This document shows, piece after piece, positions 51,337 to 60,375 of a stretch of DNA of 64,000 nt. The translations under genes and the position numbers were made by a program. The DNA comes from Variovorax sp. WS11 (lineage in GTDB: Bacteria; Pseudomonadota; Gammaproteobacteria; Burkholderiales; Burkholderiaceae_C): positions 1,116,001 to 1,180,000 of the forward strand of contig NZ_JAAGOW010000005.1 in NCBI RefSeq assembly GCF_010499245.1. The letters run 5' to 3'. The notes below the pieces were generated by a model. It was not told the origin of the DNA. It did no database searches and saw nothing but the letters and a program-made list of their open reading frames with translations. Position 1 is the stretch's first letter; every line of letters begins with the position of its first letter.

Positions 51337-52326
51337 TCAGAGACGCACGATCGACTTGCCGATCTGCTCGCGCTGTTCGATGCGCTCGTGGACGCGTGCC
51401 ACTTCGTCGAGCGTGTACTCGCCCTCGATCTGAATTCGCAGTGAGTTGCTGCCTATCGCAGAGAACACCGCGTCTGCACGCCGCTGCACTTCGTGCGCGT
51501 CCCGCATGTGATCGGCCAGACGTGGCCGAGTGAGAAACAAGGAGCCTGATTCCCCGAGCTCCATCGGATCCAGGTTCGTCACCGATCCGGACACGCTGCC
51601 GTAGTTGATGACGAGTCCCCGGGTGCGCGTTGCGCGCATGCTGTGGCGCAATGTGGCGAGGCCGACTGAGTCGAATACGACGTCAACGCCTCGACCTTTG
51701 GTGAGTGCGCGCGCGGCTTCGGCGAACCCGCCGTTGTCGTAGGGCATGGCAACGTCAGCGCCCTGCGACTTGGCAACCGATCGCTTTTCGGGCGTACTTG
51801 CCGTTGCCAATACGGTCGCGCCGCGCGCCTTTGCCAGCTGGATGAGAAGCTGGCCGATGCTGCCGGATCCAGCATGAATCAAGCAGGTGCTGTCCGGTCC
51901 GATCCTTCCTACCTCCTCAATGAGGTAGTGCGCGGTGCAGCCGTGGAACATGGCAGCCGCCGCCATCTCGAAGGGGGTGTTCTCCGGAATGCGAGCGGCT
52001 CGTTCTGCCGGGATACAGGCGTATTCCGCGTAGCTCCCCCAGGCAATGCACCAGGCGACGCGGTCGCCAATGGTAAGGTGGGATACCCCCGCGCCAAGTG
52101 CCGTAACCGTCCCCGAACCTTCCATGCCGAGGGTGCACGGAAGCCGTATGGGATACGTGCGTGAATTCCTGTACTTGCCCTGCCGGGTGTGCACATCCAT
52201 GAAGTTGATGCCGGCGCAGGCCACCCGCACCTGGACTTCGTTGCGATTGGGAAAAGGTAGAGAAACGTCTCGACGAATCTGCACAACCTCAGGCCCGCCG
52301 TACTCATCGATCATGATTGCACGCAT
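51337..52326 (-). CDS. Quinone oxidoreductase-like MDR family protein
   Basis: 329 aa. N-terminal MRAIMIDEYGGPEVVQIRRD and VACAGINFMDVHTRQGKY; Rossmann site STCLIHAGSGSIGQLLIQLAKARGA; then GADVAMPYDNGGFAEAARALTKGRGVDVVFDSVG. These are typical of zeta-crystallin/QOR proteins that reduce quinones or enones with NADPH. It is transcribed alone from its own copy of the triple operator and so probably responds to the same regulator as the hydroxylase operon. Confidence 0.93.
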   Translation of the reverse strand: MRAIMIDEYGGPEVVQIRRDVSLPFPNRNEVQVRVACAGINFMDVHTRQGKYRNSRTYPIRLPCTLGMEGSGTVTALGAGVSHLTIGDRVAWCIAWGSYAEYACIPAERAARIPENTPFEMAAAAMFHGCTAHYLIEEVGRIGPDSTCLIHAGSGSIGQLLIQLAKARGATVLATASTPEKRSVAKSQGADVAMPYDNGGFAEAARALTKGRGVDVVFDSVGLATLRHSMRATRTRGLVINYGSVSGSVTNLDPMELGESGSLFLTRPRLADHMRDAHEVQRRADAVFSAIGSNSLRIQIEGEYTLDEVARVHERIEQREQIGKSIVRL

Positions 52327-52367
52327 TTCAGCCTTCAGTCATATCAATAAAGTGGTTGGGTTCATTC

Positions 52368-52406
52368 TGGTCGGACCATGATGGTCGGACCAGAATGGTA
52401 GAGTCA
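52368..52406. promoter_or_regulatory. Triple GntR-type operator array upstream of quinone oxidoreductase
   Basis: TGGTCGGACCA (52368-52378) and TGGTCGGACCA (52382-52392) are identical perfect sites; TGGTAGAGTCA (52396-52406) is a degenerate third. Spacing is 14 bp, as at 51146. The array lies 42 bp upstream of the gene ending at 51337. The similarity to the other promoter extends on both sides, so the region was duplicated as a unit. Confidence 0.78.
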
Positions 52407-52417
52407 AATCGAACAGG

Positions 52418-52853
52418 ATGCAAATGCCGCGCCAGTCTGTGCAGTTCGTCGACTTCCGCGACGGTCAGATGCGCCGCGGCAAGATCATCGCCATGCGGGA
52501 TACCCAGGCGACGGTACTGGAAGAAGGCACCAAGCGAACCTGGAAGACCGTGCCTGGCGATGCAGGGCTATCACGGTGCCGAACGTCGCGAGGAGGCTGC
52601 CTATGAGCCGCCACCGGAGCCTGCCGGCGAAAAAACACATGCGCGCGAGTTCCAACGCGAAGACACCGCGACGTTCAACGACCGCGATGGTCGCAACATC
52701 ACCGGCGTGATTGTGCGCATCAATCCGCGCACGCCAACCCTCGGTACCGGCGATGCCGGGACCTGGCGGGTGCCGTTCCATGCACTGCTTCCATGTGCTC
52801 GACGTCTGAGCAGCGTCGACCTCGTCAGCCAGTTGGCGTCAAGAGGGCCTTGA
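52418..52853 (+). pseudogene. Frameshifted hypothetical protein with two similar beta-rich repeats
   Basis: Starts MQMPRQSVQFVDFRDGQMRRGKIIAMRDTQATVL in one frame; near 52560 the coherent reading moves by one frame to AERREEAAYEPPPEPAGEKTHAREF and FNDRDGRNITGVIVRINPRTPTLGTGDAGTWRVPFHALL. The two halves share D-R/G-G-x-x-(R/G)-G-x-I-x-x-(M/I)-x-x-x-T-x-x-(V/L) followed by a Trp-containing strand, a KOW/SH3-like pattern. No family name is certain. It lies in the duplicated promoter flank and before an IS66 fragment. Confidence 0.5.
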
Positions 52854-52861
52854 GGCCGCGC

Positions 52862-52985
52862 TTACCCAGCGAAAAGCTGAAGCAGGAGTTGGTCGAACGC
52901 AGCCTGGAACCTGGTGCGTCGGTCGCTGCCATCGCGCAGGAGCACGGCATCAACGCAAACCTCTTGCTCAACTGCGGTACTCCGC
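52862..52985 (+). pseudogene. IS66 tnpA fragment
   Basis: About 40 codons, SEKLKQELVERSLEPGASVAAIAQEHGINANLLLN, nearly the same as 42038-42150 in the other IS66 remnant (the next codons change from W-R to C-G and similarity ends). Neither terminal repeat nor downstream tnpB is present, so this is a small relic of a related but distinct IS66 copy. Confidence 0.8.
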
Positions 52986-53754
52986 AAGCTCTTCGCCCAA
53001 TCGTATGCGCCGCCAAGTGCCGCGACATGCAGCGCCGAGCTTGAAGGTCGCCCCGATGCGGCGAACTCCAGACTTTGACCGCGCAGGCTTCCCTGGCGGC
53101 TGCCAGCGTGACCTACGGCCGATGATGCCCCAGCGGTGGAAGAGCGCGCCACCCGCCCCCCGCCCTGCGAACTCTCGGATAAATCAGGGCGCCATTACCG
53201 GGGCCGGCGAAGGGCTTGCGACTAGGGTTTGTCCTAGTCACGATTGGCCCGATTCAAACTTGCATTAAGTAATGCGCCTTAGTACACTAAGTCGTTATAC
53301 TTAAATTCAATGTCAGATGCGCAAGAAGCGATTTGCGGGTCGGCAAAGAGGCAACACGAATGTTTCGGCATCTTGCAGATGTCGTCATTGCAGCTTGAAA
53401 TTGATATCGACCATCGCGCGATTTTCCTCGATGAGGCGGGAGTTCGCCCACTGGGTGTAGGCCTTGCTGTCCATTTACGTCACCGCTCGGTCAATCCGTG
53501 ACAGCAACCGCGAGCGACTTCAATCTGCGGTCCTCGCGCGCGCCGGGACTTCAGCGCGTCGACGCTGATGGTCCTTGTCGCGAAAAATCCCATACGGCAA
53601 TCTCAAGCAGCGTGAGACCGCCACTCTCCTGCGCTACGGGAATCTCCCGATACGACTCATCCATGGATTAAGTAATAGTACTTAGTCTAATGGTTAACCT
53701 ACTAGGCCTTAGCCACCGTTCCGCCAGTGCGTTCCATCCGTGTGCAAAGGGCAA
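52986..53754. other. AT-richer intergenic block with several palindromes and gene debris
   Basis: No intact gene. Palindromes: GACTAGG-GTTTGT-CCTAGTC (53220-53239), CTTAGT-AC-ACTAAG (53278-53291), AAGTC-GTTA-TACTT (53289-53302, one mismatch to the TetR site) and TAAGTA-ATAG-TACTTA (53669-53684, perfect). On the minus strand, right below the last one, an ATG (53663-53665) opens MDESYREIPVAQESGGLTLLEIAV before a stop, which resembles a crotonase-type N terminus. A second short minus frame ends RLIEENRAMVDINFKLQ. The block appears to be the ruined promoter and 5' end of a catabolic gene. Confidence 0.5.
53669..53684. promoter_or_regulatory. TetR-type operator palindrome, site 3 (orphan)
   Basis: TAAGTA-ATAG-TACTTA, with the same AAGTA-N4-TACTT core as 27121-27140 and 32894-32907. 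It lies 4 bp upstream of a minus-strand ATG that opens only a short broken frame. If functional it binds the TetR protein of 32019; otherwise it is a relic of a lost regulon member. Confidence 0.5.
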
Positions 53755-54420
53755 CATGAGCCACGTCTTCGACTCCAAGCAGTTTCGCAATGCGCTCGGT
53801 TCCCGCCGTTCCCGCTCGAGGTGATGCTGCGCATTCACTTCATGCAGCAGTGGTTCACGTTGAGCGACCTGACGATGGAAGAGGCGCCGCACGACACGCC
53901 GCTGTATCGGGAGTTCGTGGGCTTGGGCAACTGGCAGACGAGGTTGCCTGACGAGAGCGCGACTCTGCGGTTTCGCCACTTGCTGGAAAAGAACGAGCTG
54001 GCCGCTCAGATCCTGACTGTGGTCAATGACCTGCTGCGTGGCAAAGGCTTGATGCTGCGCGCCGGCACGGTGGTCGATGCGACGCTGCTCGCGGCGCCGA
54101 GTTCGACCAAGAACGCCAGCGGCGCAAGGGCCCCTGAGATGCACCAGTCGAAGAACAGGAACGAGTGGAACTTCGGAATGAAGGCCCACATCGGCGTGGA
54201 TGCCCAGTCGGGGTTGGTACACACCGTGCGAGGCACCGCGGGGCAACGTCCATGACGCGGTCGAGGCCAATGCGTTGCTGCACGGCGATGAGACTACCGT
54301 GTTCGCTGAAGCGGGCTATCAAGGCGCGCACAAGCGCGCGGAAGCGCGTCAAGGAGTGACGTGGCTGTGGGCCATGCGCCCAGGTAAGCGTGCGGCTCTG
54401 GACAATCCATTACTTCGATA
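53755..54420 (+). pseudogene. IS5 family transposase, truncated and frameshifted
   Basis: IS5-type text: EVMLRIHFMQQWFTLSDLTMEEAPHDTPLYREFVGLGNW, LPDESATLRFRHLLEKNELAAQIL, GTVVDATLLAAPSSTKNASG (first Asp of the DDE triad), HQSKNRNEWNFGMKAHIGVDAQSGLVHTV (second Asp), a frameshift near 54240, then NVHDAVEANALLHGDETTVFAEAGYQGAHKRAEA and WLWAMRPGKRAALDN. The first about 40 and last about 80 residues, including the Glu region, are missing and no terminal repeats were found. Confidence 0.88.
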
Positions 54421-54501
54421 ACCCTCAGATTCGATGCTGCTCAGCCAACCTGCCTACTGGATGCCAGATATTCAGGAAATCCTAATGCTGTGGATGAGTC
54501 A

Positions 54502-55221
54502 ATGAAAAATCGGACGTGCAATGCGCGAGAATTCTTGCTCGAATCCCCGTGGATGCAATCTCTTGGAGCGGCGGTTCAAGAGCGGGTGATAGCCGAGGCA
54601 TACGACATACTTCACAGAGAAGGCGACATCGTTGCAAGACAAGGAGAACCCGTGTGCTCGTGGATCGGTGTTGCCGAGGGTTTGTTGAAGGTTGTCGGCG
54701 GTGTTTCTACGAGCCGGCCTGTGATTTACAGCTCCGTTCCCGTTGGGTCCTGGATGGGCGAAGGGTCAGTTATCAAGAACGAGCCTCGTCTCTACGACGT
54801 CATTGCAATTGGCGGGACTCGCACAATTCACGTTCCGCGGGCCACCTTCCGCTGGCTCCTCGAATCCAGCTTCGAGTTCAATCATTTCGTCATCAGTCAC
54901 TTAAACGAACGCCTTGGCCAGTTCATGTCGATGGTTGAGACCACTCGCATAGATGATCCGATGGTTCGACTTGCCCGCGCGCTGGTGGGACTCTTTAACC
55001 CGGTTCTTTATCCAAAAACCAGTGCTGTTCTGACGGTCTCGCAACAGGAATTGGGTGACCTCGCAGGCATTACGCGTCAGCGCACCAACGCTGCCCTCCA
55101 GGTGCTCAAGCGGTTGGGAATGATCGAAATCCGACGCGGAGCCATCGTGGTTCTCGATCTGCCGGCTCTAAAAGCTCTGTCCAGATCTTCTTCGCTTTTG
55201 GACGCGCCGTCAGCTTATTAG
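54502..55221 (+). CDS. Crp/Fnr family transcriptional regulator (copy A)
   Basis: 239 aa. N-terminal cyclic-nucleotide-binding-type beta barrel (EGDIVARQGEPVCSWIGVAEGLLKVV), central dimer helix (FNHFVISHLNERLGQFMSMVETTRIDDPMVRLARALVGLF) and a C-terminal winged helix (LTVSQQELGDLAGITRQRTNAALQVLKRLGMIEI). The Cys cluster of FNR is absent, so it does not carry an FNR-type iron-sulfur site. ATG 54502 preferred, GTG 54490 possible. It is a clear paralogue of the protein at 60376; the pair flanks the DUF6351 gene. The gene is intact amid IS debris. Confidence 0.92.
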   Translation: MKNRTCNAREFLLESPWMQSLGAAVQERVIAEAYDILHREGDIVARQGEPVCSWIGVAEGLLKVVGGVSTSRPVIYSSVPVGSWMGEGSVIKNEPRLYDVIAIGGTRTIHVPRATFRWLLESSFEFNHFVISHLNERLGQFMSMVETTRIDDPMVRLARALVGLFNPVLYPKTSAVLTVSQQELGDLAGITRQRTNAALQVLKRLGMIEIRRGAIVVLDLPALKALSRSSSLLDAPSAY

Positions 55222-55235
55222 TATTGTCCACGGGC

Positions 55236-55410
55236 ATGGCCGACACGCTGTACTGCAACTACTTGTTGATTGCCACACTGATGGCCGCGGGCGTGGCGGT
55301 GCTGATGGAGCAGAAAGGCTCGCGCTCACCGACTTTCGCCGCGGCCAGTCGCTGGGCGCGCGCGATCATCTCGTGTACTGGTGCTCGCGAGCGGAGGCCG
55401 ATACCAGGAG
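55236..55410 (+). pseudogene. IS4 family transposase, internal fragment
   Basis: MADTLYCNYLLIATLMAAGVAVLMEQKGSR in one frame continues after a shift as TDFRRGQSLGARDHLVYW. This is the (Y)FL..LM..GVD....Q...R.TDFRRGQ.LG..DHLV.W block of IS4-type DDE transposases. The matching C-terminal part is found at 56420-56585 beyond the IS21 remnant, so the IS21 element probably inserted into this IS4 gene. Confidence 0.8.
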
Positions 55411-55450
55411 GTGAACCCCAAGGGCGGCGATGCGAAGGCGCCTTCGCCGC

Positions 55451-55484
<34 letters not shown>

Positions 55485-55487
55485 ATC

Positions 55488-55555
55488 TTTCGGCACATAG
55501 GAGCCAAGTCGTTTTCGGCGCAATGGAGCCACTTCGTTTTCGGCATATTGGAGAC
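55488..55555 (+). repeat. Multiple terminal repeats of an IS21-type element (left end)
   Basis: Three imperfect copies of an 18-mer, TTTCGGCACATAGGAGCC (55488), TTTCGGCGCAATGGAGCC (55513) and TTTCGGCATATTGGAGAC (55538), start exactly 25 bp apart. Serial repeats of this kind are the transposase-binding sites at IS21 family ends. They precede the istA remnant at 55659. Confidence 0.8.
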
Positions 55556-55658
55556 AGTGGAGTTGAAGGTCACCTCGATCTGTATGGGTTGATTGCGCGC
55601 TGAAGTGGGCGACTTGAAGCCCCCCACGGAGGCAGCGATTGGCCGAAGGAGAATCGAG

Positions 55659-56103
55659 ATGTTCCAGTACCGAATTGTCCTCGCGCAAATGCGTCGGGGC
55701 GCCTCCGAGCGAGAGATCGCGCGAAGTCATTGCATGGGCCGGAACAAGCTGGCGGATCTGCGCGCGTTGGCCGAACAGCCCGACTGGCTCGACGCGCAAA
55801 CTCCTTTCCCCGAGGACGCCGAGATCGCCGCCGCTCTTGGCGCGCCCAAGCTGGCCGCCTCCACCGTCTCGACGCTGGAATCGCATCGCGAACGCATCGC
55901 CGGCTGGTTCGATCAGGGCGTGCAGGGCCTGTGCTTCAGCCGCCACCAGTACGTCGAGTTCGTCTGGGACCAGACGGTGGCGATCTGGCTGGGCTGTCAC
56001 CGGCGCGCCTTCGAATGGTTCAACGCCGTGCCGCGGCGCCTCATCACCGACAGCGCCAAGTGCGCGATCGTGAAGGCCTGCATCTACGACCCTGTCGTGC
56101 AGC
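55659..56103 (+). pseudogene. IS21 family transposase IstA, N-terminal part
   Basis: Start ATG 55659 with AAGGAGAA upstream. MFQYRIVLAQMRRGASEREIARSHCMGRNKLADLRAL is the N-terminal HTH region, and STVSTLESHRERIAGWFDQGVQG and VPRRLITDSAKCAIVKACIYDPVVQRAY are IstA text up to the catalytic core. After 56103 the family sequence ends abruptly. A different coherent frame (56110-56298, containing LTVQGKGYRLRTETRGTL) follows that I cannot assign. IstB is absent. Confidence 0.82.
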
Positions 56104-56419
56104 GCGCTTATCCGGGACAACCTACAAGGACTGCAGGAGATCGAACTGACCGTCCAGGGCAAGGGCTACCGATTGCGCACCGAGACAAGGGGGACCCTCA
56201 ACGCGTGTTCAACGCCAGTGGTGTTGCACTACCGTCGACGCTGCAAGCGATCTGAGCCTCACCCACCCAACTCCGTCGCAGCAAATCTGCGGGCGTGACA
56301 CTACGCCGAGCCGGCACTCCCAATTGTTTGATTCAGAAGAGAGATCTCTCCGAACTGGTGTCGAAGACGGGTCTGGGCGCAGTGGGCCTCACGAGGCCTG
56401 CCAGCGGCAACCAACGACC

Positions 56420-56585
56420 CCCAGTTGTTCACGCCGATTGCCCAATGCAAGGTGGGCCTCGGCCCGCGCGCATCGAGCCTCGTATGCGAAAGCGACGGCC
56501 CAAGCCCCTACCCATGGTTGAAGGTGCCACGCACAAAGGCTCGTCGATGCGTCGAACGCTACGGCAATGCGAAGAAACCAAAGTA
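56420..56585 (+). pseudogene. IS4 family transposase, C-terminal fragment
   Basis: Frame-joined reading LFTPIAQCKVG, RPARIEPRMRKRRPKP, YPWLKVPRTKARRCVERYGNAKKPK and stop fits the end of IS4-type transposases (xGxRPGRxEPRxxKRRPKxYPxLxxPR). Two frame changes show decay. With the fragment at 55236 it brackets the IS21 remnant. Confidence 0.7.
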
Positions 56586-56729
56586 GTGCCATTCCTCCAT
56601 AGGGTTAGTCACTACCGCCAATGTCGGAATGCAGACACAGCAGCCATGACGCAGGCAACAAAATTCGCTGGCGTTGATTCAGGCATAGGCCTCGATGCGT
56701 GCCTTATTTGAGAACTCTGGAGACAATAC

Positions 56730-58953
56730 ATGGTCATAATTCAAGTCCGGCAAGCATGCGGCATTGCGGCGCTTGCCACAATGGTGAGCGGCCTGTGGTG
56801 GTGGTGGTGGTGGTGGTGGTGGTGGTGGTGGTGGGGCTAATAATGCCCAACCCGTCGCGCAATCGTCGATCAGTGTGCTTTCGAGCCGGCCCGACATGGT
56901 CAGCGAGAATTCGGCACTCGTTCGCGTTAACGTTCCGGTCGTCGCTGGGGCTGCGGCGCCGAAGATCACGCTTGGTGGTACAGACATCAGCAACCTGTTT
57001 ACCACGGGAGCCGACGGATCGCTTCAAGCCGTCGTCACCGGACTGCAAAGCGGGAAGAGCACCATTTCCGTCGCATTCAATGGCGCCACGAGCGCTCTGG
57101 ATGTTGTGAGCCACGGTCGCAATGGGCCAATCATTTCTGGACCTCAGCAGACGCCCTGGATTTGCCAGACTGCGGACTTCGTGCTCCCGGATAACACCAA
57201 ACTCGGCCAATCGCAAGACTCAAATTGCAACGTACCCAGCAAGGTGCTATATATGTACATGCCTACAGCGGGCGGAATCTTCAAGCCAATGCCGTCGGCC
57301 ACGGCAGTTCCTTCGGACATCAAGACAACGGTGACGACGGACGGCCGGATGGTCAATTACATTGTTCGCGTTGAGACGGGCACGATCAATCGGTCGATCT
57401 ACCAGTTTGCTCTGCTCTACGATCCAACCACGGAGTCCGCGATCAGCCCCACCGCGAGATACAGAGCTTGGAACAGAAAGCTTATTTACACATTCGGCGG
57501 TTCCGCTACTGCGGGATACGTGCAGGGGCTGTCGACGGGTGGTGTGATGAACGACCTGATGCTCTCCCAAGGCTTTGCCGTCATATCTTCGTCTACCAAC
57601 GTATTTGGCAACAACGAAAACGACGTTCTCTCGGCGGAGTCTGTCTCGATGGTGAAGGAAAAGTTTATCAAGTCGTTCGGCGTTCCTCTTTATACGATGG
57701 GATGGGGCAATTCCGGCGGCGCCATGCAGCAGCATCTCATTGCCAACAACTATCCAGGCCTGCTCGATGGCATCACGCCTGATCGCTCTTGGTCTGACCT
57801 GCTAACTGTCGTACCGTCCGCAACCGACTGTTCTTTGATGTCACGCGCATTTGCTGGAAGCTCATTGGGCTGGACCAACGAGCAGAAGACGGCCGTGTCG
57901 GGATTCAAGGACTACGCTACATGCGTTGGTGGCGACCAACAGATATCCCGCTGGCAGGCGACGTTCTCACCGTCTTGGGTGCTGGCAAAGCGGGGCGAGC
58001 CGACGCTTCTCGGAGCCCTCGATCTGACCAATTGCCTTATGGGGCTTCCCTCTGGACTGACTTATGACCCCATCACCAACCGCAACGGTGCGCGATGCGA
58101 CGTGTACAGTTCACTAGTCAATTTGCTTGGTATCGAGCCCGCTACCGGCTTCGCGGCACGAGCGATTGATAACGTAGGTGTGCAGTATGGACTTAAAGCA
58201 TTTCAAAGCGGAGCGATTTCGGCCGAACAGTTTGTAGATCTCAACGAACGGGTAGGCGGATACGATCCAGATGGCAACTTTCAATCTAGCCGTACGACTG
58301 CGTCCGCCCTGGGGCTAAACGCAGCGTATGCGTTCGGGAGAGTAAACCAGGCGGCGAATCTTAATCAAATTCCGATCATCGACCACCGCGTGTATCAGGA
58401 TCCCGACATCCACAATGCTTCGCGATCCCTCTCAACACGGCAGCGCATTTTCAAGGCCAATGGGAGTGCGGCCAATCACGTTATCCTGCGAGGACCTAAT
58501 CTTGCGCCGATAGCACTAAAATCGATGGATGCATGGTTGTCAAGTCTTTCGAGCGACACCAAGAGCTATGCTAACCAGTCCGCCAAAGTCGCGGCCAACA
58601 AACCGACGGACTTGGTTGATGCCTGCTACACGACCACTGGTACGAAGATCGCGGAAGCAGCAGAAATTAACAACGGCGGACAGTGCGGCGTTCTCTACCC
58701 GTACTTTACGAACCCGCGCATAGTGGCCGGTGCGCCGTTAAGCGACGACATTCTCAAGTGTCAGCTCAAGCCGCTGCTACGCGCAGATTACGCGGGAATA
58801 AGCGATGCTCAGTTCGCCAGGCTTGGGGGCGTATTCACGACCGGCGTCTGCGACTTTTCCAAACCAAGTGTCGGATCCACTCCACTGCAATCGACATGGT
58901 TGAGCTTCCCGAGGCCTGGGCAGCCCACTTTGCTCTCTGGAGCCCCTTATTGA
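56730..58953 (+). CDS. DUF6351 family lipoprotein, alpha/beta-hydrolase-like (apparent frameshift after signal peptide)
   Basis: ATG 56730 has GGAGA at good distance and opens a signal-like segment (VRQACGIAALATMVSG). The mature part is one frame away: Cys codon TGT 56794, thirteen Gly codons, then ANNAQPVAQSSISVLSS and the long DUF6351 body. The nearest start in that frame is GTG 56875 (692 aa to the stop). GWGNSGGAMQQHL has a nucleophile-elbow G-x-S-x-G (Ser codon 57712). DHRVYQDPDIHNASRSL near residue 504 could supply the acid/base. Possibly a secreted or outer-membrane esterase. GC is lower than in the catabolic islands, suggesting transfer. Confidence 0.8.
56797..56832 (+). repeat. (GGT)12 trinucleotide repeat coding for poly-glycine
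   Basis: Twelve GGT units plus GGG directly after the presumed lipobox Cys codon. Length changes would be in frame and would only alter the linker between lipid anchor and domain. Confidence 0.92.
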
Positions 58954-59028
58954 GAATTACATAATTCACAACGACCGATTGCGTTGCGGCGCGTTACCCG
59001 CTCAGGTTTTTGATCGGGGAATCGGTAC

Positions 59029-59346
59029 ATGGCCAAGATGGACGAAGCGACCCGCGAACGGGTGCGCGCGAGCGCTGTCCCGGCTCTCCACCGCGTCGTG
59101 GCGTGGTTCGGCTTCGATGCGGGAATCGACTATCGCGCCCCGGCTTCGTTGACCGGCCTTCGGCAAGCGTGTCCGTCCGGCGTTGACATCTATTTCGACA
59201 ACGTCGGCGGCGCCGTGCGAGACGCGGTGTGGCCGCTGATGAACCTGTGGCGCCGGGTCGTCGTCTGCGGGCAGACTTCGGAATACAGACGCCCAGCGGC
59301 CGCGCGGTGGATGATGGCGGCGATGCCGACGCCACATTGGAAATGA
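59029..59346 (+). pseudogene. NADP-dependent MDR oxidoreductase fragment
   Basis: 105 codons. FGFDAGIDYRA, then CPSGVDIYFDNVGGAVRDAVWPLMNLWRRVVVCGQTSEY is the Rossmann-domain text of the leukotriene-B4-dehydrogenase/CurA-like branch (VDVYFDNVGGE...L....R.V.CG.IS.YN). N-terminal GroES-like domain and C terminus are missing, so it is a relic. Confidence 0.75.
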
Positions 59347-59360
59347 GCTTCGATTCGATC

Positions 59361-59381
59361 GCCGCCGCCGCCGCCGCCGCC
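59361..59381 (+). repeat. (GCC)7 trinucleotide repeat
   Basis: Seven perfect GCC units in the debris between the oxidoreductase fragment and the integrase relic. No gene assigned. Confidence 0.85.
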
Positions 59382-59643
59382 GAGACGTTCTACTGCGAAT
59401 GGTGGATCGTGTCGAAGCCGCTGCACCATGCCTGTTGCGGCGCGACCGCCTGGTCATCGCTCCAGCCTTCGTCTCACTTTTCTACGGCCCGGTTCTACGG
59501 AGGTTGACTGTCGAGCAGGCGTGATCGCGTCACTGGGACGTCAAAGCCCTCTATGGAATGGCCATCCTGGTCCAGAAGGGGATGCTCGGCGCAAGTGCCG
59601 TGGGTTGCCTGAGCTTCTCAGCTACGGAATACGGTAGACATCT

Positions 59644-59904
59644 TCACTCTTCATCCAGCATCCGGCTGACCTTGCTTCCCAATGCGCTCTCCGCCCTGAA
59701 ATACCCCATCACGGTCGCGACGCTCTGATGCCCGGTCATCGCCATCGTCTCAGGCAGCGACATGTTCTGCCGGCCGGCTTCCGTCACGAATCCTGCCCGC
59801 AACGAGTGCGCCGAGAACTCCCCCTCGATGCCTGCCATCGCGCACCGCTCCTTCACGATGTCGCGCACCGCTGCAGCCGCCAGCGCCTTTCCGGCAACTC
59901 CCAA
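59644..59904 (-). pseudogene. Tyrosine recombinase (phage-type integrase), C-terminal fragment
   Basis: 86 codons with the catalytic-domain order H-x-x-R (SAHSLRAGF), G-H (MTGHQSVATV) and the nucleophile Tyr (VMGYFRAE). An in-frame stop lies a few codons before the TTG at 59904, and the N-terminal DNA-binding half is gone. It marks a former integrative element at the border of the IS-rich area. Confidence 0.85.
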
Positions 59905-60375
59905 TTCAGAGGAGGGCGCTTAGGCGCCGGCTCGGGCATCGGCTAGGCCATCGCTCGCCGCTTTAGACTTGGCGTCGAAGATGCCCAGGACGGCATCGCT
60001 CTTGCCCGTGCAGGCGCAGCGGGGCACTACGGACTTGCGGGGCTGCGGGAGCAGGCCGACGCAATTGGCGTCCGGCTGCGCATAGACAGCCGTCGCGGCG
60101 AAGGCGCCTGCGTGTCGCTGCACTGGACGCAACGCGGGCGGAGTGTGGGCTAGGATCCGCACGCAGCCTCTAGGGGCGTAGTTCGGCGAGTCCTCAGAAC
60201 GAATGACTCATTCCCAAGGCATATCCAGTCGCGGATGGCGGCCGGTGTACTGTCAAAGCTGACGACAGGCGTCTGTCAACCACGGCCGCGCATGCAACGG
60301 TTGTGGTCCATTTGCCTAATCCAGGTGGGTTCGCCCGAAATGAGCTGCTGAAATCGCGAGGCGGGAACATTGCGA
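59905..60375. other. Gene-free interval
   Basis: About 470 bp between the integrase relic and the Crp/Fnr gene. Short frames on both strands have no recognisable domain or ribosome site. No repeat or hairpin with a T-tract stands out. Confidence 0.5.

Noticed and set aside
53310..53501. 63-codon plus-strand frame
   Set aside because: No family, no ribosome site; the minus strand of the same DNA shows a better, though broken, reading.
56797..56832. Phase-variable repeat switching the DUF6351 gene on and off
   Set aside because: The unit is a trinucleotide, so slippage keeps the frame; it cannot explain the frame difference to the signal peptide.
59399..59522. Short plus-strand frame ending RRDRLVIAPAFVSLFYGPVLRRLTVEQA as a TetR C-terminal fragment
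   Set aside because: It resembles the last helices of TetR proteins only loosely; too short and variable to call.
59920..60162. 80-codon minus-strand frame upstream of the integrase relic
   Set aside because: No domain and low-complexity Ala/Arg/Pro composition; separated from the integrase frame by a stop.
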